From Kiritimatiellia bacterium (GTDB lineage Bacteria; Verrucomicrobiota; Kiritimatiellia; UBA8416; JADHWI01), in NCBI GenBank assembly GCA_030744755.1, contig JASLPY010000003.1, positions 62,001 through 126,000 on the forward strand: 64,000 nucleotides of DNA, written 5' to 3'. This document shows, piece by piece, positions 29,474 to 38,634 of this stretch (positions are counted from its first letter, which is position 1; each line of letters opens with the position of its first letter). Position numbers and translations under genes: made by a program. A model generated the notes under the pieces. It was not told where the DNA came from and searched no databases. It saw nothing but the letters and a program-made list of their open reading frames with translations.

Positions 29474-32400
29474 CTACTCCACAAGCCAAACCTGCCCACG
29501 AAAATAGATCGGGCCTGAGCCGCCTTGTGAATTCGAGTAAATGATCATTCTGTCCTCGCCGGACAGGTTCGTGTAGTCAGGCACCCCGGACCAGCCGCCT
29601 TCAAGATTAGTCGCATTCTCCAGCGAGTAGTACCTCTGGTAACTGCCGCCGTAGGCAGAGGCGTCAACGCCGAAGAACTCCACCAGCACATCACTGTTGG
29701 ATATTATTACATCCACCCAGAACAGGCTGTTGCTGTTCGTCGGATCAGTTCCTGCCGTGAACTCATCGTCGTTGTTAAGACCATCCTCGTCGGGATCGTT
29801 TGTTGCGATACCATCCGGGGCGTTCGTGCTTCCAAAGTGCTCTATCTCCCAGTCATCCAGCATGCCGTCGCCGTCAACGTCCAGGGGCGATTCCGCCAGC
29901 GGGTTGTTATCCTCGGAAGCGCCGTAGGTGGTGAACACTTCGTTCGACCCCTGGTTCATCCAACAGGTCCAGATCCAGTTGGACGATCTTGCCATGCCCT
30001 CAATACGGAACTCGTCAACGTACTCGGCAAAGCATTCGCCGCCCCAAAGTGAGAAGGTATTGGCGATATAGGCAATTGACCCGCTCACCTGGTTGATAGC
30101 AGATCCCACAAGGCGACCATCTACATAGAAATCCGTCCCGCCGCCTTCTCCCACTGCCGCAATATGGCGCCACTTTACATTGCCCGCCGGCAGGTCATAT
30201 CCCGAATCGGTGAAATCGAGGCCGATCTGCATACCGAGATCATCACTCGTCTTCTTCACTACCGCCGCACGGTCGCCCGAAGAGGTCCTGGCAAGGGTTC
30301 TTCCTTCGGAACTCGGATAGAGACCCTTGAACCATGTGCTTATCGTCCAGCTCCCGGCCAACGGAACATAAGGGTCCGCGACCTGGATGGTCGAGCCAAC
30401 CGAAGGAAGTCCCAGGGCCCTGCCTATCTGGCCGGGCTCCTCCCAGGTGTAGCTGCTTTTAAACGTGGTCTGCACGTCGTTGCTGGTGGAATCGTACACC
30501 GTGGTACTGCCCGTATCATCGGCCATGTGCTGCACAAGGCCGAAGCCGTTCGTCCAGACGGTTCCGTTGGTTGCATACCCCGGAGGTTCGGTAGCGCTGT
30601 CGTTGCCCCAGTAGAGCCATATCGAGGTGCCCTCTTCGGGCAAATCAGGCATGAGAACCCATACGCAGGAGGTGCCGCCTGGATCCCAGTTCTCGATCTC
30701 GTGGTACAGCGTATTGGTGCCCGTTATATCGGCAATGCGAAGACTTGCCCCGCCAAAGGCGGGGTCACCAACGTCCTCGTAATCGAAACCTTCCAGTCCC
30801 TCGTGCAGCTTCACCAGTACCGGAAAGTCTTCAACACCTTGAGCATCCGCGTACCCTGAAATAGACACCTGCATCCGGTAGTCCCAGTCACTGTACGTCG
30901 ATGAGTACGTAAACACGTTTATCGAGGCAGAAGTCGTAACTCCAAAATCGTCCTCCAGCACCGCAAAAAGCTGGTGATTGGAGGTGGGTGGGATATTGGA
31001 CTGGTTAAGGTCACAAGTATATGGACTGATGATGTCCTCATGCAACATTTCCGCCCCACTATAGAACCTGACGTGGTGCACTGAACCGGCCACATGCGAA
31101 AGGTCCACTGCCGCTGTCATGGTATCTGAGAACGGGGACAGGTACTTCGTGCCGTCCTCAGGACTGGTCAGCGCGATCCGTTCGGCCATTACAGCATGAA
31201 AAACGATTTCCACGGAGCTTTCGGTACCGCCATCGTCCACCAGGTCGGCCCTCAGGCTGTATGTCCCGGCCGTACTCACATGGGTGTGGTCCAGAAAGGT
31301 TTCATACGGATCGGTGGTGTCTACCGCGATACTGTTGGTCCCCAAGAAGAATTCTACTGAGTGGATCGAGCCACTTACCTGGTTGTCGTCTATTACGGTG
31401 GTTATGGTGTTCGAGAACGGGATGTACAAGGTGCTCCCGGCCGACGGGCTTGTAATGAATACTCTGGCCGCGGTAAGCGATGCGGGAAGGGCCACCCAAT
31501 TTGCCGGATCGTTTCCGCTTTGTCCGGCGTATGCTCTTTGAAGTGCCATGTCGTTGGTCTGGACGTTCTGCGGCCAGGGCGAGTGGGCCGAGTAGATTAC
31601 TTCGTCAACGATAACCCAGGACACGTTATCTCCCTCGTCGTCCGGCGCCTGTGGCCGCTCGAGTGCTATGCGCTCGCCATCGTTGGAAAGTCTGCCGTCA
31701 TACGGACCCATTATATAGAGAACCGCGTTGGTCAGATCGTATGCTTCCTTGAATGCATTCATCGCCGCTGTATTGGTGGGATTGAATGATACAAGTGTGA
31801 GGTAATCCTTCGATCCAATTGATGTATTGGACGGGAAGCTGTACTCCACTCCTCCATCGATCCGCCATGTTCCAGTCTCATTCCACAATTCGATCGGCGC
31901 GTCGGTTGGATTATAGAGCACGATGTACTCATCGTTGGTGTTGTCCTCGGGATTGGCGACCGTGGGGGCTGGATGATACATGAGCTGGTTTATCACGATA
32001 TGGCTGGAACCCAGCGCGTTGGTGGTCCTGCGGGTGGGTGACAGTGTGTACCAGTAATCATTGCCATCGATGTAACGCCCAAGCGTGGCGCCATTCTCCT
32101 GGCCTTTGAAGCTTATGCCGTCGGCCACGCGGTCTTCACTCGTTCCGGGAAGGTAGGACAGCAATACCTGTTCTCCGGCCTTGTCGAGCCCAAAGCCGTT
32201 GGTAATGGGACTGTGGAACCCGGTGACCTCATCAAACGCCTTCCAGCCTCCGGCTGCAATCGTGTTGGTTGCGGGTATGGCCCACTTCTTGAGATCCGAA
32301 GCGCTGTCACTGAGGTACCAGTTGGCCAGAGATACGCCGGTGGTTTTGGTGTTGTGGAGTTCCAGCCAGTCGTTGGAATCGTATTCTGGTTTCGCCGCGT

Positions 32401-35362
32401 TGGTGTAATCGGTATGAGCGGCGATCTCGTTCAGGAGTACGTCCTTTATGGGGTCGGGATCGGTTTCGCCGGGAGAACCGTCTATGTAGGCGCTGGCCCG
32501 CCAGTTCCCGCCATAGTTCAATGATCCCTCAGCTTGTTCGTTTAACTCCGTGGCCACCAGGGAATGCCCGGCACCATCGGCCGCAAGGGGCCATCCCCTG
32601 CCGTCGTTATACGAGAAGCTCAGAAGGTGAGTATCTGTTCCGTCGCAGAGTGACACGCGTTCGCCCGCATTATCCAGCGAACCGGAGTACTCCCCGGCAA
32701 TCAGCATACTGTTCCCATAGCGGTTGGTGAAGGCGTCGATGTCTCTCACTATCACCACGTATTCATCCTGGGCGAGTGTGAGAACATCGCCGTAGGTGAA
32801 GTCGAACGAGATACCGTTGGTAAAACGCATTCCCGCCAGCCCGAGTGTTCCACCACCGGTGTTCCTGAGCTCCACGAATTCGAACTCATCCGAGTTGCTT
32901 GAAATGTTGGTTTCCGTCCCACTCGGCTCGCGAGGGTTATACATTACCTCCGTCACGCGGAGTGGTGATGTTTCGGCCAGGACAAACACTGCCTCGTTGA
33001 GAGCGCTCCACTCCGATCCCGAGTATGCCCGCGCCTTCACGAGTGAGGTGAGGGTCAGCGGCACCTCTCCGGAATACACCGTTCCCACGGCCGAACCTGT
33101 CTCGTACTCGCGTGGATCGGTGCCGTCGACGGTGTAGTAGATGGTGTCCAAGGCCGCGTTTGTCATCTTTAGCAGCGCGCCATTGGCAATATTGCCGCCG
33201 TGCTGATACGAACCATCGATGCTGAAGGTCGGGGCGTCGGTTTCCGGGTAAAGATCCTTCCCCCTGAGTTGTCCCAGAACGATTGCCGTGCGCTGCGGCA
33301 TGTACGTGTCGAGCACGTAGTCACGTTTGGACTGCCAGTGTGCGAGGGTGTATGGATCACCGCCCCGCTGATCACCCCATCGCGCCGACTCCGCAACAAT
33401 CGCCATCTCCACTTCATCGGCCAGGCCCTTGTACCGCTGGTAGGCCTCGTTGGTCGTAACGGCCCCCCCGTTGAACATGTGCCGATGAGCCTGGTCTGCG
33501 AACTGCAGTTGGAATTCGCTGTTGGCCTGCAGATACTTGTATGGTTCGCCGGCACCGTTGTTCACTCCTGTCACGTTCGCACTCAGGGACGACCACACGC
33601 AGATAGCACCCTCGGCGTCCCAGTTGAACCACTTGAAACCCGTGGCATTGGGAGGACGTCGGCAGGCGCAGTAGTAATTGTGCCCCGGCCAATCGCCCGT
33701 TCCTCCCCAGAAATTGCAGAACATGTAATCAATATAGTTCGGCACGTCCATCAGGTCGGTGTAGGCGGGGTTCGGGGTTCGATCAGGATTATTGCCCTGC
33801 AGTTCCTGGTAGTCCGCGTTATCCGTCATACCTCCTTGGACCAGGGTCCGCATCTGGTTCCATGTGGTTGTATTTCCCTCACCGGTGGCCGCGCCGGAGT
33901 TGAGCGCGTCCCATTCCTCTTTGCTGCCGCCAAAATAATCTGCGCAGAAAGACGCTTCAGGGCGCTCACAGATGTTGTAGAGCCCCCAGTACAGACCGTT
34001 GATGTACAGGTGCACGAACGTCCCGCGCCCAACAGGTCGTCCGAAAGCCAGTTGCGTGCGGCGCATGTACTCGTCGATGATGTACTGGGTGTCGGCATCC
34101 CCCCAGTTGTTCCAGCCGTCATTGGCTCCCGCGCGCAGGACAAGGTCGTCGAAGCTCGTGACCGCGTCCGGATCCCAGGTGAACATCGGGAACTTCAGCT
34201 TGGTCGGGCCGTACATACCTTTGAACAGGAGACGGAACGACTTCTTCCTTGTCAGGTTCATACCGCGGAAGGCCCCGCCATAGATGCGCACCCCGCAGTT
34301 GATCTGGAATTCTTCGCTTCCGTCCGGGGTGAACCATTCCACTGACACAGGACGTTCCCATGACTCGCCCTGGCTCGTGGAATTCGGGTAGATGCCGGTC
34401 GAGGAGTCAAACATGTCGTCAACATCGGCGGCAAACGAAACCGTAGGAATAGAGGTCAACGATTCTTCCATCATTGGGCCATAAGTGGGATCAGAAACGA
34501 CATCCGGGTCCATCTCGTAATCCGCCGTCGTGCTTTTCCAGGTGGCGGGGAAGCCTGATGGATCAGGTGGCTGCTGAACCACCTCGCCGAGGAATACGTA
34601 GGTGTGAGTGTCCACATCGGTTGATCGCCAGCCAGGGACGAAGGCCATGGCACGTAATACGGTCGTGTTTGATACCGCCACGGGACCTGTATACACCGTT
34701 CCCGATATCTCGTCCGGCTCCGAGAAGTCGGTCGTGTAGTGAATCGTGGCACCCGCCGTGGCGCTCGTAATGGCGACCACGAAGGTGTTGGTGAAGAATC
34801 CACGGTCGACGGTGAACTTGGTATCCTCAACAAGTCCAAGATAGTCACCGCCATTCTGCGCCCCCGGCGTGGGAGTCGCGAAGTATCGCAAGTCACCAAG
34901 TGCATTTGTGCTGATGCCAAACGAGACATCTTCTACCTGGTTGGGATACTCCGGCGAATATGCCTGGTGGACGGTGGTATGATCCGGCTCAACGAGGGCA
35001 AGGTATTCGCCGCCCCCACCCAGTTTGAAATCCGTATGAAGCTCACCGGCCGGATCATCCCTGTCCTTGTTTGAGGCAAAGATGACAAGGTATTCCCCCG
35101 TGCTCAGAATCACACTGGGAATACGCCACTTATCCAGCTCGCCTGCATCATCAGTCAGGAACCACCCGTCAAGATCCACCGTGTTGGTCGACCCGTTGTA
35201 GATTTCAATCCAGTCGGAGTACTCTGTGTCCTCATCGGCCAGAATCGAATCGTTTATGGCCAGAAACTCGTTGATGACGAGGCCGTCCGCGAGCACAGCT
35301 GTGGCGCCACACAGCAGGGCCAGCATGCCGACAAGAAAAGCCTTTGTTAGTTGGGTAATCAC
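29474..35362 (-). CDS. Giant secreted protein: LTD domains, CHB_HEX_C-like repeat, CotH domain, DUF2341, LamG-like domain
   Basis: LVINEFLAIND..., VLLNEIAAHTDY..., IVINQLMYHPAP... (LTD); ITSATAGATIHYTTDFSEPDEISGTVYTGPVAVSNTTVLRAMAF (CHB_HEX_C-like); CotH RKKSFRLLFKGMYGPTKLKFPMF...; WDYRMQVSISGYADAQGVEDFPVLVKL (DUF2341). GTG start with SD GAGGTGG. Confidence 0.87.
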   Translation of the reverse strand: MITQLTKAFLVGMLALLCGATAVLADGLVINEFLAINDSILADEDTEYSDWIEIYNGSTNTVDLDGWFLTDDAGELDKWRIPSVILSTGEYLVIFASNKDRDDPAGELHTDFKLGGGGEYLALVEPDHTTVHQAYSPEYPNQVEDVSFGISTNALGDLRYFATPTPGAQNGGDYLGLVEDTKFTVDRGFFTNTFVVAITSATAGATIHYTTDFSEPDEISGTVYTGPVAVSNTTVLRAMAFVPGWRSTDVDTHTYVFLGEVVQQPPDPSGFPATWKSTTADYEMDPDVVSDPTYGPMMEESLTSIPTVSFAADVDDMFDSSTGIYPNSTSQGESWERPVSVEWFTPDGSEEFQINCGVRIYGGAFRGMNLTRKKSFRLLFKGMYGPTKLKFPMFTWDPDAVTSFDDLVLRAGANDGWNNWGDADTQYIIDEYMRRTQLAFGRPVGRGTFVHLYINGLYWGLYNICERPEASFCADYFGGSKEEWDALNSGAATGEGNTTTWNQMRTLVQGGMTDNADYQELQGNNPDRTPNPAYTDLMDVPNYIDYMFCNFWGGTGDWPGHNYYCACRRPPNATGFKWFNWDAEGAICVWSSLSANVTGVNNGAGEPYKYLQANSEFQLQFADQAHRHMFNGGAVTTNEAYQRYKGLADEVEMAIVAESARWGDQRGGDPYTLAHWQSKRDYVLDTYMPQRTAIVLGQLRGKDLYPETDAPTFSIDGSYQHGGNIANGALLKMTNAALDTIYYTVDGTDPREYETGSAVGTVYSGEVPLTLTSLVKARAYSGSEWSALNEAVFVLAETSPLRVTEVMYNPREPSGTETNISSNSDEFEFVELRNTGGGTLGLAGMRFTNGISFDFTYGDVLTLAQDEYVVIVRDIDAFTNRYGNSMLIAGEYSGSLDNAGERVSLCDGTDTHLLSFSYNDGRGWPLAADGAGHSLVATELNEQAEGSLNYGGNWRASAYIDGSPGETDPDPIKDVLLNEIAAHTDYTNAAKPEYDSNDWLELHNTKTTGVSLANWYLSDSASDLKKWAIPATNTIAAGGWKAFDEVTGFHSPITNGFGLDKAGEQVLLSYLPGTSEDRVADGISFKGQENGATLGRYIDGNDYWYTLSPTRRTTNALGSSHIVINQLMYHPAPTVANPEDNTNDEYIVLYNPTDAPIELWNETGTWRIDGGVEYSFPSNTSIGSKDYLTLVSFNPTNTAAMNAFKEAYDLTNAVLYIMGPYDGRLSNDGERIALERPQAPDDEGDNVSWVIVDEVIYSAHSPWPQNVQTNDMALQRAYAGQSGNDPANWVALPASLTAARVFITSPSAGSTLYIPFSNTITTVIDDNQVSGSIHSVEFFLGTNSIAVDTTDPYETFLDHTHVSTAGTYSLRADLVDDGGTESSVEIVFHAVMAERIALTSPEDGTKYLSPFSDTMTAAVDLSHVAGSVHHVRFYSGAEMLHEDIISPYTCDLNQSNIPPTSNHQLFAVLEDDFGVTTSASINVFTYSSTYSDWDYRMQVSISGYADAQGVEDFPVLVKLHEGLEGFDYEDVGDPAFGGASLRIADITGTNTLYHEIENWDPGGTSCVWVLMPDLPEEGTSIWLYWGNDSATEPPGYATNGTVWTNGFGLVQHMADDTGSTTVYDSTSNDVQTTFKSSYTWEEPGQIGRALGLPSVGSTIQVADPYVPLAGSWTISTWFKGLYPSSEGRTLARTSSGDRAAVVKKTSDDLGMQIGLDFTDSGYDLPAGNVKWRHIAAVGEGGGTDFYVDGRLVGSAINQVSGSIAYIANTFSLWGGECFAEYVDEFRIEGMARSSNWIWTCWMNQGSNEVFTTYGASEDNNPLAESPLDVDGDGMLDDWEIEHFGSTNAPDGIATNDPDEDGLNNDDEFTAGTDPTNSNSLFWVDVIISNSDVLVEFFGVDASAYGGSYQRYYSLENATNLEGGWSGVPDYTNLSGEDRMIIYSNSQGGSGPIYFRGQVWLVE

Positions 35363-35610
35363 AGTTACCACCTCGATAGAACACACACCACAGGCATTAT
35401 TTTACCACAGAAAACGTGCAAGATGGCAGAAAAGGTGTCAGTACGCAAGGGTAGGCGCAGGACGAATTCCTCCTTCAGGCGGACGCTCTTCCGAGGGTTC
35501 AGCCCAACGAATGTCTCCCGGGAAATGAGAAATGTGCCGCGGGGTTTACCTGCGAGCCCGGGCCTGATACTCTCCGCGTACGGTTGATTTGACAACCGCG
35601 CGGGATTGCC

Positions 35611-37551
35611 ATGATTGAATTCAGGAATATCAGTATGCATTTCGGCACGCAGGACGTGCTGAATGAGATTGCGCTGCAGGTCAACAAAGGGGAGCGTGTC
35701 GGTATCGTTGGACCCAACGGTGCCGGGAAGACAACCCTTTTCTCATTGATCACGGGGGATATCCTGCCGTACCGGGGCGATGTCCTGATGCCAAAGAACC
35801 AGCGGATTGGCTACGTGCGGCAGCAGCTTGGTTCTTACGGGGAGGACTGCACGTTGCTGGATTTCGCCTGCAAGGCGATTCCGGAACTATCGGATATTGA
35901 GCACAAGATTGGGGAAATAGAGAAAAAACTCCATTTTGCTTCGGGCCCGGAAAGAGACCGCATGCTTATGACGCTGGGAGATCTCCAGGGTCGGTTCGAG
36001 CACCTTGGCGGATATGACATGCACAATCGTGCCGAGGCCGCGCTTTGTGGGCTTGGTTTCTCGGTTTCGGATTTCAAACGTTCGTTTCCCACGTTCAGCG
36101 GCGGATGGCAGAAGCGCGCAGAGCTGGCGCGCACCCTGATCGGAGACCCGGATGTCCTTCTATTGGATGAACCATCGAATTACCTGGACCTTCCCGCTGT
36201 CGAATGGCTTCAGAGGTACCTTCGGGATTTCCACGGCACGTTGATGCTCATATCTCACGACCGCTTCCTGCTCCGGTCGCTGACTTTTGTGACAGTTGAG
36301 ATCGGTAACGGCCACGTAACCCGGTACGAAGGCGGATACGATTACTACGCCACCGAGAGAATAACTCGCCGGGACAACGCGGTCGCGGCCAAGAAGAACC
36401 AGGATCGAAAGCGGGAACAGATGGAGCGGTTCATCGATAAATTCCGCGCCAAGAACACAAAGGCATCGCAGGTTCAAAGCAAGATCAAGGCCCTGGACAG
36501 ATTGGAAGATGTCGAAATGCCGGTCCTGGTGTCCCAGCTGCCGCCGATCCGGGTTGCACAACCGCCACGCTGCGGTGCGGAAGTGATGAGGCTGGAGGAC
36601 GTGGGACTTGCCTATGACGGTGAAACCTGGGTTCTGAGGCATGTTGATGTCCGTATCTCCCGCGGGGACAAGGCGGCATTGGTTGGATATAACGGAATGG
36701 GCAAGACAACCTTGCTTCGTGTCATGTCCGGGCGCTATTCCCCGTCGGAAGGGCAGCGAGTTCTGGGGCACAAGGTTGAAGTTGGATACCAATCCCAGGA
36801 ATCCGCCGAAACCATGCCGGCGACAAAATCTGTTTTCGACACGGTCCATAACGCAGCGACGGAAATGTCCGGATCCGAGGTAAGGTCGATTCTCGGCTCT
36901 TTCGGGTTCAGCGGGGATGATGTCTTCAAGCGTTGCGAAGTGTTGAGTGGCGGGGAGAAGATACGCCTGGCCTTCGCCCGCCTTTTCGCCGCAAGACCCA
37001 ATCTTCTGCTGCTGGACGAGCCCACAACGCACCTCGACATGCACGGGCGCGAGATGCTGGAAAACGCGCTTCAGAAATACCAGGGGACCATCTGCCTTGT
37101 TAGTCACGATGTTGATTTCGTGAGGCGGATTGCCACGTCGATAATTGAAATATCCGGGAGCGGAGTTTCGTACTTCAACGTGGACTATGACTACTACAGG
37201 GAGAAGTTCGGTGGTCTCGACTCCGGAGAACAAGCACCTCCGGCCGGCGAAGATGGATCTGCCGCGCCCAGCAAGAAGGTCTTGAGACAGCAGCGGGCGA
37301 CGGAAAGGCAGGAGCGAACGCGTGCCACCAAGCAACTCAAGCGCCGTGTAAGACATGCCGAGAATACGATCGAGAGTCTTGAATCAGAGATGATCCGGCT
37401 GGTGGAAGAGCTTGGTGAACGCAGTCCCGGAACCGATTTCGAAGACCTCAATCGACGCCTTAAGACCGTTCAGGCCGAGATAGAACAGCACACGACCGAA
37501 TGGGAAGAGAGCGCGGCGTTGCTTGAAGACATGGAAAAGAACGGGAAATGA
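35611..37551 (+). CDS. ABC-F family ATP-binding protein
   Basis: Two ABC cassettes: GPNGAGKTT / LLDEPSNYLDLPAVEWL and GYNGMGKTT / LSGGEKIRLAFARLF / LLDEPTTHLDMHGREML. Confidence 0.95.
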   Translation: MIEFRNISMHFGTQDVLNEIALQVNKGERVGIVGPNGAGKTTLFSLITGDILPYRGDVLMPKNQRIGYVRQQLGSYGEDCTLLDFACKAIPELSDIEHKIGEIEKKLHFASGPERDRMLMTLGDLQGRFEHLGGYDMHNRAEAALCGLGFSVSDFKRSFPTFSGGWQKRAELARTLIGDPDVLLLDEPSNYLDLPAVEWLQRYLRDFHGTLMLISHDRFLLRSLTFVTVEIGNGHVTRYEGGYDYYATERITRRDNAVAAKKNQDRKREQMERFIDKFRAKNTKASQVQSKIKALDRLEDVEMPVLVSQLPPIRVAQPPRCGAEVMRLEDVGLAYDGETWVLRHVDVRISRGDKAALVGYNGMGKTTLLRVMSGRYSPSEGQRVLGHKVEVGYQSQESAETMPATKSVFDTVHNAATEMSGSEVRSILGSFGFSGDDVFKRCEVLSGGEKIRLAFARLFAARPNLLLLDEPTTHLDMHGREMLENALQKYQGTICLVSHDVDFVRRIATSIIEISGSGVSYFNVDYDYYREKFGGLDSGEQAPPAGEDGSAAPSKKVLRQQRATERQERTRATKQLKRRVRHAENTIESLESEMIRLVEELGERSPGTDFEDLNRRLKTVQAEIEQHTTEWEESAALLEDMEKNGK

Positions 37552-37561
37552 GGATCGGATG

Positions 37562-37600
37562 ACGTAGCGCTCGACTCTGATCGGGTGATCCAGTTTTTTT
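37562..37600 (+). terminator. Candidate terminator formed by a decayed Family E hairpin plus T-tract (copy E2)
   Basis: CGCTCGA-CTCTGA-TCGGGTG (pairs with G.U wobbles on the + transcript), then ATCCAGTTTTTTT, 11 bp after abc-F stop. Matches E1 reverse complement except C-to-T changes. Confidence 0.6.
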
Positions 37601-37755
37601 GTGAATCCCGGATGCTATCGGCCTGTTTGTCGGGCCTGTTTGTCCTGCCGAAATCGCTTGATGGGAGGCGGCTCGAGGCTTACACTCGCATATAGCGGAG
37701 AACAAAGCGTTAAAGTACGGTCCGGTGGATCGATTAAACAAATAGGAGGTGGGTA

Positions 37756-38163
37756 ATGACCAAACAGCAATTCACACTGTACCTGGAGAACAAGCCGGGT
37801 GAACTTGCGAGAATAACGAAGAGATTCGCGGGGGCAAAAATCAACCTGGAGGGCATCTCGGTTGCCACCACTGCAGAGGTGGCGCTTGTTCAGTTGGTCG
37901 TGAGCAATGCTACAGCGACAAAGCGTCTGTTGAGCGCGGCGAAAATCCCTTTCACTGTCCAGCGGGTAGCCATGGTGCCCATACAGAACAAGCCTGGCGA
38001 GTTGGCCAATGTTGCCGCATTGCTGGCACGCGAAAAGATAAACATCAACTATGTTTACGCCACGGCGTGCGACTGTAAAACCGGTTGCAATTGCTATGCA
38101 ATCATCAGTGCTCCGAATCTCAAGAAAGTGGAAGAAGCCTGGAAGAGGGCCGCGGGGCAATAA
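37756..38163 (+). CDS. Tandem ACT-domain protein with a Cys-rich insertion
   Basis: FTLYLENKPGELARITKRFAGAKINLEGISV...VPIQNKPGELANVAALLAREKININYVYATACDCKTGCNCYAIIS; SD AGGAGGTG. Confidence 0.88.
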   Translation: MTKQQFTLYLENKPGELARITKRFAGAKINLEGISVATTAEVALVQLVVSNATATKRLLSAAKIPFTVQRVAMVPIQNKPGELANVAALLAREKININYVYATACDCKTGCNCYAIISAPNLKKVEEAWKRAAGQ

Positions 38164-38179
38164 CGCCGGCATTGCAGGG

Positions 38180-38197
38180 CCGGCGGAGGCCCGCCGG
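38180..38197. repeat. Family G-type hairpin with AGGC loop
   Basis: CCGGCGG-AGGC-CCGCCGG. Confidence 0.6.
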
Positions 38198-38255
38198 GCT
38201 CCAGGACCCTTTTCGGACAACGTCTAGCCAGAAATGTGGCCGTTGGTGAGGGGAG

Positions 38256-38279
38256 CTGAATTCTAACGAATCCAGCTAC
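38256..38279. repeat. Family B single unit (copy B3)
   Basis: CTGAATTCTAACGAATCCAGCTAC, identical to the B1 left arm. Confidence 0.8.
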
Positions 38280-38317
38280 GGGAGAGAGGGCCTGCGCAAG
38301 TTCGTGAATCGACCCGT

Positions 38318-38515
38318 CTAAAGATCCTGCTCTTCGAAACCGGTGAATCTGAAATCCGGGCCTTCGGTGAACCCGTCACTGAAATCGTCATCGTCCAGCT
38401 CCGCATCCATCTCCAATGATGAATCGTCTTCCAGTGTCGCGATACCGTTACCGATATCCTCGAAGTCAAGCACCGCGCTTTCGCTGTTGTACACGTCAAG
38501 AACTACACTGTTCAT
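38318..38515 (-). CDS. Small highly acidic protein (65 aa), unknown
   Basis: MNSVVLDVYNSESAVLDFEDIGNGIATLEDDSSLEMDAELDDDDFSDGFTEGPDFRFTGFEEQDL; strong SD GGGGAGGTAATC-ATG. Confidence 0.6.
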   Translation of the reverse strand: MNSVVLDVYNSESAVLDFEDIGNGIATLEDDSSLEMDAELDDDDFSDGFTEGPDFRFTGFEEQDL

Positions 38516-38634
38516 GATTACCTCCCCACATGATGTTCGGCTTGTCCGAATCCCAAATGGCCGATCCGTATACGGTGAAGTTGAGTTTAACGCAAGCAGA
38601 AAAAGACAAAAAACGGCTGTTTTTTGAGGGGGCG

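Noticed and set aside
33200-34345. 381-aa + strand ORF inside the second LTD/CotH gene
   Set aside because: Antisense shadow ORF.
36160-37356. 398-aa minus-strand ORF opposite the ABC-F gene
   Set aside because: Antisense shadow; ABC-F motifs define the real frame.
37756-38163. Possibility that the ACT protein is a truncated IlvN or ThrA
   Set aside because: The complete tandem ACT ORF with its own SD and start looks like a normal stand-alone ACT protein.
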